DNA from: SHZI01 sp964417725
GTDB taxonomy: Bacteria > Pseudomonadota > Gammaproteobacteria > Steroidobacterales > GCA-2729495
Direction: 5' to 3'
Assembly: GCA_964417725.1 (NCBI GenBank)
Contig: CAYQIV010000003.1
Location: forward strand, 85,911-149,910
Length of the DNA stretch: 64,000 nucleotides
Made by a program: the position numbers and the translations under genes. This document shows, one piece after another, positions 10,495 through 18,673 of this stretch (the first letter of the stretch is position 1; each line of letters opens with the position of its first letter). Below the pieces are notes generated by a model that was not told the DNA's origin, made no database searches, and saw only the letters and a program-made list of their open reading frames with translations.

Positions 10495-11361
10495 TCAGGC
10501 CCTCGCCGTCAGCCCGCGCAGGTGGATGGCGAGCGGTTCGGCCAACGCCGGGTCCGCCAGCGCATAGTCGATCGTCGCCTCGAGATAGCCGAGCTTGCTG
10601 CCACAATCGTAGCGCCGGCCGATGAAAGGCAGGGCATAGACGGGCGCCTGACCGAGCAGGCGCGCGATGCCATCGGTGAGCTGGATCTCGCCACCGGTGC
10701 CCCGGCCTGTCTCTTCGAGGATATCGAAGATATCCGGCGTGAGGAGGTAGCGTCCAACCACCGCCAGGCATGACGGCGCCACCTCCGGGGCGGGTTTCTC
10801 GACGATCTGGCGAAGCTGATGTTTCGTGTCGACGGCAACGATGCCGTAATCACGGGTTCTGGCCCGCGGCACTTCCTGGACGGCAATCACGGCCGCGCCG
10901 TGGGCATCGTGGTGGGCGCGGAGCTGGCTCAGGCAGCCCGTATCGGCACGGATGAGGTCATCTGGCAGGTGGACATAGAACGGCTCGTCGCCGACCGCCG
11001 GCCGGGCACACAGCACGGCATGGCCCAGCCCGAGCGGCTCGCCCTGACGGATGTACACGCACGACACCCCGGCGGGCAGGATGCCCTTGACGATATCGAG
11101 CAGGTGGCGCTTGCCCGCATCCTGCAAGGCGCGTTCGAGTTCGGGGTCACGGTCGAAATGATCCTCGATGGCGCGTTTGCTGCTGCCCGTGACGAAGACC
11201 AGGCGGTCTACCCCGGCCTCGAGCGCCTCTTCGACGGCGTACTGGACCAGCGGCTTGTCGACGATGGGCAGCATTTCCTTCGGCATGGCCTTGGTGGCCG
11301 GCAGAAAGCGCGTGCCACGACCGGCGACGGGGAACACGGCCGTACGGACCGGTTTCGACAT
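10495..11361 (-). CDS. galU: UTP--glucose-1-phosphate uridylyltransferase
   Basis: Makes UDP-glucose for LPS, exopolysaccharide and osmoprotectant synthesis. 288 residues from the ATG at 11361, which has GAGGAG upstream. Nucleotidyltransferase signature GRGTRFLPATKAMPKEMLPI near residue 13, then VEKPAPE, TGGEIQLTDGI and RRYDCGSKLGY, all typical of GalU. The frame is open for a further 185 codons upstream, but that part is antisense noise over the ComEA-like gene and lacks similarity. Its product would feed any surface polysaccharide associated with the exosortase locus elsewhere in this window. Confidence 0.96.
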   Translation of the reverse strand: MSKPVRTAVFPVAGRGTRFLPATKAMPKEMLPIVDKPLVQYAVEEALEAGVDRLVFVTGSSKRAIEDHFDRDPELERALQDAGKRHLLDIVKGILPAGVSCVYIRQGEPLGLGHAVLCARPAVGDEPFYVHLPDDLIRADTGCLSQLRAHHDAHGAAVIAVQEVPRARTRDYGIVAVDTKHQLRQIVEKPAPEVAPSCLAVVGRYLLTPDIFDILEETGRGTGGEIQLTDGIARLLGQAPVYALPFIGRRYDCGSKLGYLEATIDYALADPALAEPLAIHLRGLTARA

Positions 11362-11479
11362 TTGGGCGCTCCTCGGAAGCACGTCGGTGCGTGCCGCGAT
11401 GATACTGGATGGGCGGCGCGCCGTCGCCCCACGGACCAGACCCGGGCGGCACGGACACTGCCGTGCCGCCCGGCAGGCC

Positions 11480-11773
11480 TCACGGCGAGGCCGGCCGCGT
11501 GCCGGCGCCCGCCGGTTTTCCACCGATGCGGATGTTGTCGCGATTCTTGTCGAGGACCTGCGGACCGATACCCGACACCTTGAGAAGATCGTCGGTCGAA
11601 GCGAAACGGCCGTTCTTCTCGCGGTACTCGATGATGGCGCGGGCACGGGCGTCGCCGACGCCGTCCAGCTCGCGCGCCAGCGTCGCGGCATCCGCGGTGT
11701 TGACGTCGACAGGGCCGGCCTGGGCGACCAGGGGCAACACGGACAGCAGGGCAATGGCGATGTTCCGGTACAT
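11480..11773 (-). CDS. Secreted ComEA-like helix-hairpin-helix protein
   Basis: 97 residues: an N-terminal signal peptide (MYRNIAIALLSVLPLVAQA, cleavage probably after AQA) followed by one ComEA-type HhH domain (VDVNTADAATLARELDGVG, GIGPQVLDKNRDNI). Family members bind double-stranded DNA in the periplasm; in competent bacteria ComEA ratchets incoming DNA. No comEC or pilus gene is adjacent: it lies alone between lapB and galU with gaps of more than 100 bases each side. DNA binding is a reasonable family inference; a role in transformation is only possible. Confidence 0.85.
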   Translation of the reverse strand: MYRNIAIALLSVLPLVAQAGPVDVNTADAATLARELDGVGDARARAIIEYREKNGRFASTDDLLKVSGIGPQVLDKNRDNIRIGGKPAGAGTRPASP

Positions 11774-11902
11774 GGCACTTCCTCTTGCGGGTTGAACTTG
11801 GGCCGGATGGAATTCCGGACGCGCCCATCGTAGGAAGGCCGGCCCTCGGGACCGAGTGCCGAAAGACCCGACTTCAGCAGGAAATGCCGATACGCCCGCA
11901 GG

Positions 11903-13081
11903 TCAAGGGGGATCACCCGGGGTCAGCCGGCTGCTCGGGCGCACGCTGTCCCAGTGCCGGCAGCCCGGGCACTGCCACTGCAGGGTCGTGCTCTGGTAGC
12001 CGCAGATACGGCAGGCATACCCCGGCATCTGGCCGACCAGGCGGACAAAGGCACGCCTGATCGGATCCAGTGGGGAAGCCGGGGATGCCGGTGCAGCGCC
12101 CTGTACCGGAAGCAGCTCCCGGGCAACCGGATGTGCCGCCAGCAGCGCCGTGAAGGCTCCGTCCACCGCCGGGTCATCGGGCGCGTTGCGGCGCACCGCC
12201 GCAAGCGCGATCTGCCGCTGTGCCGCCGGATCCGCACTGCCGATCTCGCTGATCAGGGCAGTGGCTCCGGCGTTACCCAGCGCCCTGCGCGCGCTGTCGA
12301 GAAGGCGCGACAACACCTCGCCCACAAGCAGCGGATCGGCGCCGGCAAGTTCGCGGTAGTCCGCGAGCGCGGCACCATGATCACCGCGATCCCGGGCGAG
12401 GTCGGCCGCAAGCAGCAGCACGCGGGGATGTCCGGGAGCGGTGGCTCGTGCCCTGGCCAGCCATTCGGCGGCCATCGCCGCATCCCCGTGGGCGCGCGTC
12501 TGCTCGGCCATTTCGCACAGGTAATGCACCAACCGCGCCGGCTCGACCTTGTCGTATCCGTCATGGCCCTCGAGTTCGGCGCACAACTGGATGGCGCGCC
12601 CCCAGTCGCGCGTCACTTCGCAGACATGCAGCAAGCGGTGCAACGCCGCCCCACGCAGCGCGCCATCACCGCGGCGCAGGCCAAGCAGGTATTCCTCGGC
12701 ACGATCGTGGATCCCTGCGGCAAGATAGTCCTCCGCCAACGCGAACATCACCCGCTCGCGCTGGGCAGCGTCGAGGGACTCGAGGTCGAGCAGGTGGCGA
12801 TGCAGGCGGATGGCACGGTCCGCCTCGCCCCGCTTGCGGAACAGCACGCCGAGCTGGATCTGTGTCTCGAGGTCCTCGTCGCCCACCGTATCGAGGCCCG
12901 TGAAGACGTCGACGGCGCGCTCGGAGTCCTCGTTGAGGAGGTAACGGAAGCCCCGCAGGATATCGGCACGGGTGGTCTCGTCGCCTGCGGGCCCGTCGCG
13001 CCCGAGCCTGGCAAAGACGTAGCCGAGGGCAGCAGCGATGAACAACAGCCCGGCAAAGAAAAAAGCAGATTCAGTCGGCAT
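11903..13081 (-). CDS. lapB: LPS assembly protein B, TPR regulator of LpxC stability
   Basis: Inner-membrane anchored cytoplasmic TPR protein that, with FtsH, sets LpxC turnover and so LPS amount. From the ATG at 13081: 392 residues, with an N-terminal membrane anchor (MPTESAFFFAGLLFIAAALG), about nine TPR-like helical repeats, and a C-terminal rubredoxin-like metal site (YACRICGYQSTTLQWQCPGC) with the four cysteines intact. An upstream in-frame GTG or ATG would add residues overlapping lapA and is rejected. Overlaps the lapA 3' end by 11 bases, as expected for this pair. Confidence 0.95.
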   Translation of the reverse strand: MPTESAFFFAGLLFIAAALGYVFARLGRDGPAGDETTRADILRGFRYLLNEDSERAVDVFTGLDTVGDEDLETQIQLGVLFRKRGEADRAIRLHRHLLDLESLDAAQRERVMFALAEDYLAAGIHDRAEEYLLGLRRGDGALRGAALHRLLHVCEVTRDWGRAIQLCAELEGHDGYDKVEPARLVHYLCEMAEQTRAHGDAAMAAEWLARARATAPGHPRVLLLAADLARDRGDHGAALADYRELAGADPLLVGEVLSRLLDSARRALGNAGATALISEIGSADPAAQRQIALAAVRRNAPDDPAVDGAFTALLAAHPVARELLPVQGAAPASPASPLDPIRRAFVRLVGQMPGYACRICGYQSTTLQWQCPGCRHWDSVRPSSRLTPGDPP

Positions 13082-13370
13082 CCCGCACCGGCATGCTGCG
13101 CAACGCCTGGACTTCCTGTTCGGCAAGGTGCAGGGCACGGCGCAACTGGCGCCGCTGATGCATGAGGCGCAGCACGGCCACCATGGCGCAGAGCAGACCG
13201 AACAACCATCCGATGGTCAGCACCCCGATCAGCACGACGGACTTCTCCATCTCGACTGCCGCGAAAGCAAGGTCGACGGAGATCCGCCCAGGGTTCAGCA
13301 CGGAAAAGAGCGCGACCAGCACGAGCAACACGACCAGCGCCAGCAGGTAAGCGACGGTACGCAACATCAT
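13071..13370 (-). CDS. lapA: Lipopolysaccharide assembly protein A (DUF1049)
   Basis: Small inner-membrane protein, 99 residues, two transmembrane helices (about 4-24 and 45-67) and a C-terminal coiled-coil-like basic tail (LMHQRRQLRRALHLAEQEV). The NPGRISVDLAF segment between the helices is characteristic of LapA/YciS. It partners LapB in LPS assembly and LpxC control. Downstream of ihfB, with the lapB start inside its last codons. Confidence 0.93.
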   Translation of the reverse strand: MMLRTVAYLLALVVLLVLVALFSVLNPGRISVDLAFAAVEMEKSVVLIGVLTIGWLFGLLCAMVAVLRLMHQRRQLRRALHLAEQEVQALRSMPVRDAD

Positions 13371-13398
13371 GCGCCCTTCGGCTTGGCCGCGGCGTGCA

Positions 13399-13701
13399 TC
13401 AGTCCCTTATCGGCAGGTGCCGGTTCTGGTTGACACGGTCGCGCAAGTCCTTGCCCGGCTTGAAATGGGGGACATACTTGCCGGCCAGCGCCACCGCCTC
13501 CCCCGTCTTCGGGTTGCGCCCGAGGCGCGGCGGACGATAGTGGAGCGAGAAACTGCCGAACCCGCGGATCTCGATCCGTCCACCGCCCGACAGGGCGTCG
13601 CCCATCAAGTCCAGCAGGTGCTTGACGGCGAGTTCGACATCCCTCGCCGGCAAGTGTTTCTGCTTTTTGGCCAGAAGCTCTATCAACTCGGACTTCGTCA
13701 T
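13399..13701 (-). CDS. ihfB: Integration host factor subunit beta
   Basis: HU/IHF family, 100 residues: MTKSELIELLAKKQKHLPAR, GGGRIEIRGFGSFSLHYRPP and GRNPKTGEAVAL, the last being the DNA-intercalating proline arm. ATG at 13701 with GGAGG upstream. Pairs with IhfA (partial gene at base 1). Its place directly after rpsA and before lapA is the standard gammaproteobacterial arrangement. The longer open frame upstream runs antisense-like over rpsA and is not coding. Confidence 0.97.
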   Translation of the reverse strand: MTKSELIELLAKKQKHLPARDVELAVKHLLDLMGDALSGGGRIEIRGFGSFSLHYRPPRLGRNPKTGEAVALAGKYVPHFKPGKDLRDRVNQNRHLPIRD

Positions 13702-13747
13702 TCCGCCTCCCCCGGGAAACCGGCTGCCCCCTTCCCGACCGCTGCGG

Positions 13748-15433
13748 TCAGGACCCGTTGTTGCCCGAGATACGCTCGCGCAGCAGCTCGCCCAGCGTAG
13801 TGGCCCCGCTTGAGGATGCGCTCTCTGCCCGGTAGCTCTCCATGACCTCGGCTTCCTCGTGGGCATCCTTGGCCTTGATCGACAGCGAAACGATGCGCGT
13901 CTTGCGGTCGAGGCCGATGAACTTGGCCTCGACCTCATCACCAACCTTGAGAACGGCACGGGCGTCCTCGACACGGTCGCGTGACAGTTCGCTGGCGCGC
14001 AGCTGGCCCTTGATACCGTCGGCCAGATCGACAACCGCACCGCGTGCGTCGACCTCGCTGACCGTCCCCTTGAGGATGCTGCCCTTGGGGTAGTCGGCCA
14101 GGAATCGCGAGAACGGGTCCTGGTCGAGCTGCTTGATGCCGAGCGAGATGCGCTCACGCTCGGGGTCGATGGCCAGCACCACGGCATCGATATCCTCGCC
14201 TTTCTTGTAGTTACGCACGGCCTCTTCCCCGGGTACATCCCAGGAAATGTCGGAGAGATGCACCAGCCCGTCGATCCCGCCGGCAAGACCGACGAAGATG
14301 CCGAAGTCGGTGATCGACTTGATGGTGCCGGATACCCGGTCGCCCTTGTTGCACGTGGCTGCAAAGTCGGACCACGGGTTCGACTGGCACTGCTTGATGC
14401 CGAGCGAAATGCGTCGCCGCTCCTCGTCGATGTCGAGCACCATGACCTCGACCTCGTCGCCGATCTGCACGACCTTCGACGGGTTGACGTTCTTGTTGGT
14501 CCAGTCCATCTCGGAAACGTGCACGAGCCCTTCGACGCCTTCCTCGATCTCGACGAAACAACCGTATTCGGCGATATTGGTGACCTTGCCGAAGATCCGT
14601 GTATTGGGCGGATAGCGCCGCGAGATCGCCTCCCACGGATCGGAACCGAGCTGCTTGATGCCGAGTGAAACGCGGTTCTTCTCACGATCGAAACGCAGGA
14701 TCTTGACGGAAATCTCGTCGCCGACGTTGACCACTTCGGAGGGATGCTTGACACGCTTCCAGGCCATGTCGGTGATGTGCAGGAGGCCGTCGATGCCACC
14801 GAGGTCGACGAATGCACCGTAGTCCGTCAGGTTCTTGACGACGCCCTTGACGACCGCGCCTTCCTGGAGCGCAGCGAGCAGCGCCTCGCGCTCGACACTG
14901 TATTCCGCCTCGACGACGGCGCGCCGGGAGAGGACCACGTTATTGCGGCGCTGGTCGAGCTTGATGACCTTGAACTCGAGTTCCTTGCCTTCGAGGTAGG
15001 ATGGATCGCGCACCGGCCGGACATCGACCAGCGAACCCGGCAGGAACGCCCTGACGAAATCGACGTCGACCGTGAAGCCCCCCTTGACCCGCCCGCTGAT
15101 GACACCCTTGACGATCTTTTCGTGGGCGAAGGCGTCCTCGAGGGCCTCCCATGTCCGCACGCGCTTGGCCCGCTCGCGCGACAGGCGGGTCTCGCCGAAA
15201 CCATCCTCGACGGCATCGAGTGCGACCTCGACGAGGTCCCCGATCTGGACCTCCATCTGGCCGCTTTCGTTGCGGAACTGGCTGGCGGGGATGACCGCCT
15301 CGGACTTCAGTCCGGCACTGACGATGACGGCCTCGCTGGAGACATCAACCACGCGGCCGGTCAGTATGGTGCCCGGCTTGATGTGCTGGTTGGCGACACT
15401 TTGTTCGAAAAGTTCGGAGAAATTCTCGGTCAT
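13748..15433 (-). CDS. rpsA: 30S ribosomal protein S1
   Basis: mRNA-binding ribosomal protein with six S1 (OB-fold) repeats, 561 residues (E. coli about 557). Begins MTENFSELFEQSVANQHIKP at the ATG 15433. Repeats start near residues 20, 105, 190, 275, 362 and 450; examples are GGIDGLLHITDMAWKRVKHP and GGIDGLVHLSDISW. The sequence immediately before the ATG (ACTCCCTTT) has no Shine-Dalgarno, as known for gammaproteobacterial rpsA, where leader hairpins replace it and S1 represses its own translation. Followed by ihfB. Confidence 0.97.
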   Translation of the reverse strand: MTENFSELFEQSVANQHIKPGTILTGRVVDVSSEAVIVSAGLKSEAVIPASQFRNESGQMEVQIGDLVEVALDAVEDGFGETRLSRERAKRVRTWEALEDAFAHEKIVKGVISGRVKGGFTVDVDFVRAFLPGSLVDVRPVRDPSYLEGKELEFKVIKLDQRRNNVVLSRRAVVEAEYSVEREALLAALQEGAVVKGVVKNLTDYGAFVDLGGIDGLLHITDMAWKRVKHPSEVVNVGDEISVKILRFDREKNRVSLGIKQLGSDPWEAISRRYPPNTRIFGKVTNIAEYGCFVEIEEGVEGLVHVSEMDWTNKNVNPSKVVQIGDEVEVMVLDIDEERRRISLGIKQCQSNPWSDFAATCNKGDRVSGTIKSITDFGIFVGLAGGIDGLVHLSDISWDVPGEEAVRNYKKGEDIDAVVLAIDPERERISLGIKQLDQDPFSRFLADYPKGSILKGTVSEVDARGAVVDLADGIKGQLRASELSRDRVEDARAVLKVGDEVEAKFIGLDRKTRIVSLSIKAKDAHEEAEVMESYRAESASSSGATTLGELLRERISGNNGS

Positions 15434-15549
15434 AAAGGGAGTTATACGCCGCTCGGGGCGTCCTCTCGTCGTTGCAGGCGCCGGCCCGTTGCCAGGCTGG
15501 CGGTCAGTGGATGAACCGGACTGCGCAGGCGCAGACCGGACCTGGATTT
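15434..15549 (-). promoter_or_regulatory. rpsA leader: structured, Shine-Dalgarno-free translation initiation region
   Basis: The 116 bases between cmk and rpsA hold a strong hairpin at 15516-15539 (CCGG-T-CTGCGC arms around a short loop) and a smaller one at 15446-15461 (ACGCC/GGCGT) ending about 13 bases before the start codon. No purine-rich Shine-Dalgarno is present. This matches the known rpsA control mode, in which the folded leader is recognised by S1-containing ribosomes and free S1 represses. Structures are read by eye; regulation is inferred from the family. Confidence 0.6.
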
Positions 15550-16233
15550 TCACGGAAACGCGGCAGAAGCCCATCGCAGCACACTGGCCACCACTTCCTC
15601 GACATCCATGTCGGTGGTATCCAGAACGCGTGCATCGTCGCTGGGTCTCAGCGGCGCGACCTGGCGCGACGAATCCCTGTGATCGCGCTCGGTCAGCTCC
15701 CGGGAAAGGGCCGCAAGGCTAACATCAATACCCTTTTCCTTCAACTGCTTATGACGCCTGCGCGCCCGCTCCGCGGCACTGGCGGTGAGAAAGACCTTGA
15801 GCCCGGCATCGGGGAAAACGACGCTGCCCATGTCACGGCCGTCGGCGACCAGCCCGGGGGGCTGGCGGAAGGCGCGCTGGCGGGCCAGCAGCGCCGCACG
15901 GACCCCGGCCAACGCAGCGACCCTCGAAGCACCCTCGCTGACAGCCTCGCCGCGTATCGCCGCCGTGACCTCCTCACCATCGAGCCAGACCCGGCCCTCA
16001 CCGGAGGCATCGCTGTCGAAGCGCACGGGCAGTTGCGCGGCGCGCGCGGCAAGCGCGGGTTCTCCATCCAGGGCGACGCCGGCCCGCAGGGCATCCAGCG
16101 CAACCAGGCGATAAAGCGCCCCGCTGTCGAGCAGGTGCCAACCGAGTGCCGTGGCGACCTGGCGGGAGACCGTGCCCTTGCCCGAACCGGCGGGGCCATC
16201 GATCGCCAGCACCGGCACGGCATCGCGCGTCAC
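15550..16233 (-). CDS. cmk: Cytidylate kinase
   Basis: Phosphorylates CMP/dCMP, 227 residues. P-loop GPAGSGKGTVSRQVA near residue 13, CMP-binding region DGEEVTAAIRGEAVSEGASR, catalytic DGRDMGSVVFPDA, and lid LTASAAERARRRHKQL. The ATG overlaps the aroA stop by four bases (ATGA), so the pair is probably translationally coupled. The aroA-cmk-rpsA order is standard. Confidence 0.96.
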   Translation of the reverse strand: MTRDAVPVLAIDGPAGSGKGTVSRQVATALGWHLLDSGALYRLVALDALRAGVALDGEPALAARAAQLPVRFDSDASGEGRVWLDGEEVTAAIRGEAVSEGASRVAALAGVRAALLARQRAFRQPPGLVADGRDMGSVVFPDAGLKVFLTASAAERARRRHKQLKEKGIDVSLAALSRELTERDHRDSSRQVAPLRPSDDARVLDTTDMDVEEVVASVLRWASAAFP

Positions 16234-17528
16234 GGCGCACCGACCGCCAACCCGATGGCCCTCGCCTGGGCGACGAACCCGGGATAGGAGGTGGCCACGT
16301 TGGCCGTGTCGAGGATCTCGACCGGGCCGCTGGCACGGGCGCCCGCGACCGCGAAGCTCATCGCCACCCGGTGGTCGCCCTGGCTGTCGACGGTGCCGCC
16401 CCCCAGGGTTCCGCCCCTGATGAGCGCGCCATCGGGCAGTTCTTCTGCTTCGACGCCCAGTGCGCGAAGCCCGGCCACCATCGTACCGATACGGTCGCTT
16501 TCCTTGTGGCGCAGTTCCCCGGCCCCGGACACGCGGGTTTCGCCACTGGCCAGCGCCGCGGCGACAAACACCACCGGGAACTCGTCGATCGCCAGTGGCA
16601 CGAGCGCCGGCGGGATATCGGCGCCCTGCAGTGCCGACGGGCGAACACGCAGCGTGCCGCAGGGTTCCTCGCCCACGTCATGGCGGGCAGTGATGGTGAT
16701 ATCAGCGCCCATCAGGCGGAGGATATCGAGCACCCCGGTGCGCGTCGGGTTGAGGCCGACATGTTCGATCACAAGTTCGCCGGATCGCGCCAGGCAGGCA
16801 GCGAGAATCAGGAAAGCTGCGGAAGAGAGATCACCGGGAACACTGATCGACTGTCCCGTCAGCACCCCACCGCCCGTCAGCGCGATGGCGTCCCCGCGGC
16901 TGTCGACCGGGTACCCAAGTGAACGCAACATGCGCTCGGTGTGGTCACGGGTCACGGCCGGTTCGCGCACCACGGTGCGGCCCTCTGCATACAGCCCCGC
17001 CAGCAGGATGGCCGACTTGACCTGGGCGCTGGCCACCGGCATGTCGTAATCGATGCCGCGCAGGGGGTGTCCACCGCGGATGGTGACGGGCGGGCGGCCG
17101 TGCCGGGTTTCTATCACCGCCCCCATGCGACGCAGCGGTTCGGCCACCCGTTCCATCGGCCGCTTCGACAGCGAGGCATCGCCACCGAGCGTGCTGTCGA
17201 AGGCCTGGCCAGCAAGCATGCCGGTGAACAGGCGCATCGCGGTACCCGAGTTGCCCATGTCGAGCATGGCCGGCGGGGGGCGAAAACCGCGCAAGCCTCG
17301 GCCCTCGATCACCAGGCTCGTGTCGCCGGTCAGCGTGGCGTCGACACCCATGGCACGCACTGCCGCCAACGTGGCGAGGCAGTCTTCGCCGGGCAGGAAG
17401 CCACTGATGCTCGACCGGCCCGTGGCGATTGCGGAAAACATCACCGCCCGATGGGAGATCGACTTGTCGCCAGGCACGCACAGGGTGCCATGGACGCGAC
17501 TGGAGGGTCGGGCAACCAGGCGCTGCAT
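16230..17528 (-). CDS. aroA: 3-phosphoshikimate 1-carboxyvinyltransferase (EPSP synthase, class II-type motifs)
   Basis: Sixth step of the shikimate pathway (shikimate-3-phosphate plus PEP to EPSP). 432 residues from the ATG at 17528, which overlaps the hisC stop (TGATG). Visible signatures are those listed for class II EPSP synthases: GDKSISHR near the N-terminus, SAQVK, RDHTE and NPTR. The PEP-site loop reads LDMGNSGTAMR, keeping the glycine that is alanine in the glyphosate-insensitive CP4 enzyme, so insensitivity is not predicted from that position. An upstream open extension of 74 codons lies over hisC and is rejected. No tyrA lies between hisC and aroA. Confidence 0.95.
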   Translation of the reverse strand: MQRLVARPSSRVHGTLCVPGDKSISHRAVMFSAIATGRSSISGFLPGEDCLATLAAVRAMGVDATLTGDTSLVIEGRGLRGFRPPPAMLDMGNSGTAMRLFTGMLAGQAFDSTLGGDASLSKRPMERVAEPLRRMGAVIETRHGRPPVTIRGGHPLRGIDYDMPVASAQVKSAILLAGLYAEGRTVVREPAVTRDHTERMLRSLGYPVDSRGDAIALTGGGVLTGQSISVPGDLSSAAFLILAACLARSGELVIEHVGLNPTRTGVLDILRLMGADITITARHDVGEEPCGTLRVRPSALQGADIPPALVPLAIDEFPVVFVAAALASGETRVSGAGELRHKESDRIGTMVAGLRALGVEAEELPDGALIRGGTLGGGTVDSQGDHRVAMSFAVAGARASGPVEILDTANVATSYPGFVAQARAIGLAVGAP

Positions 17529-18673
17529 CAGCAGCGTGCGCCGGCGATGCCGGGCATGCGGGCCAGTGCGGCGAGCAGACCGGCGTTTTGCTCCGGCAGG
17601 CCGACGGTGATGCGCAGGTGGTCGGGCAGGCCATAGTTGCCGACGGGCCGGACGATGAATCCAGCCTTGAGCAGGTGCTGGTAGCTGTCCATGGCCGGCA
17701 CCGGCATGCGCACCAGAAGGAAGTTGCCCTCGGATGGCACCACCTGGCACCCCAGCGCCGTCAACCCTTCCCCAAGCTGTACCCGCCCCTGCGCGTTGAG
17801 TTGCTGCGAACGCCTCACATGCGCCGCATCGTCCAGCGCCGCCAGCGCGGCCGCCTGCGCCGGGGCATTGACATTGAAGGGCTGACGCACCCGGTTCAGG
17901 AGGTCGGCGATCACGGGGTGGCTGACGGCATATCCGACACGCAGCCCGGCCAAGGCGTAGATCTTGGAAAAGGTCCGCGTCACGACCAGATTGGGGAACT
18001 CATCGATCCAGCCGATGGCAGAGGCATAGGCCGGGTCGGTCACGTATTCGGCATACGCCTCGTCGACCACGACGATGACTTCGGGCGGCAGCGAGGCGAT
18101 GAAGTCACGTAACGCCCCCGCATCGAGCCAGGTCCCGGTCGGGTTGTTGGGGTTGGCAATGAAGACCAGACGGGTCCGGTCGTCGACAGCCTCGCGCATC
18201 GCTGCAAGGTCATGACCAAGGGGCTTGACGGGATGGTGGGCGGGCAGCGCAGGCACCACGATGGCATGCGCCGATGCCGCCTGTACGGCCAGGGCATAGA
18301 CGATGAACGCGTACTGCGAGTAGATCGCGGACCGGCCAGGCATGAGAAACGCTTCGGCCAGCAGGACGAGGACATCGTTGGAGCCATTGCCGGGGGTCAG
18401 GCACTCCGGTGTCACGTTGAGGTGTGCCGCCAGGCCCCGCTTGAGCGCCCAGGCCGAGCCATCTGGATAGAGCGCCGCACTGCCCAGCGCCCGGCTGGCC
18501 GCCTCAACGCTTGCCGCCGGCGGGCCGAGCGGGTTTTCATTGGACGCCAGTTTCACCGTGTTGCGGATGCCGAGCTCGCGCTCCACCTCTTCGATGGGCT
18601 TGCCCGGCACGTAGGGCGCCAGACGCTGCACGCCCTCGGCGGCCAGTGCGATGTAGCGATGCGCATCACTCAC
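17528..18673 (-). CDS. hisC: Histidinol-phosphate / aromatic aminotransferase (HisC2-like)
   Basis: PLP-dependent aminotransferase, 381 residues. ASNENPLGPP, GNGSNDVLVLLAEAF, NPNNPTGTWLD, DEAYAEYV and the PLP lysine TRTFSKIYALAGLRVGYA are diagnostic of the HisC family. The GTG start at 18673 overlaps the pheA stop by four bases (GTGA). Position between pheA and aroA, as in Pseudomonas hisC2, suggests it transaminates aromatic keto acids (phenylpyruvate, prephenate or hydroxyphenylpyruvate) as well as, or instead of, imidazole-acetol phosphate; no other his genes are nearby. Confidence 0.93.
   Translation of the reverse strand: MSDAHRYIALAAEGVQRLAPYVPGKPIEEVERELGIRNTVKLASNENPLGPPAASVEAASRALGSAALYPDGSAWALKRGLAAHLNVTPECLTPGNGSNDVLVLLAEAFLMPGRSAIYSQYAFIVYALAVQAASAHAIVVPALPAHHPVKPLGHDLAAMREAVDDRTRLVFIANPNNPTGTWLDAGALRDFIASLPPEVIVVVDEAYAEYVTDPAYASAIGWIDEFPNLVVTRTFSKIYALAGLRVGYAVSHPVIADLLNRVRQPFNVNAPAQAAALAALDDAAHVRRSQQLNAQGRVQLGEGLTALGCQVVPSEGNFLLVRMPVPAMDSYQHLLKAGFIVRPVGNYGLPDHLRITVGLPEQNAGLLAALARMPGIAGARC

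Noticed and set aside
17529..17750. N-terminal extension of aroA that might represent a fused or remnant tyrA
   Set aside because: The extension is Arg/Pro/Ala-rich noise over hisC and lacks any prephenate dehydrogenase motif.
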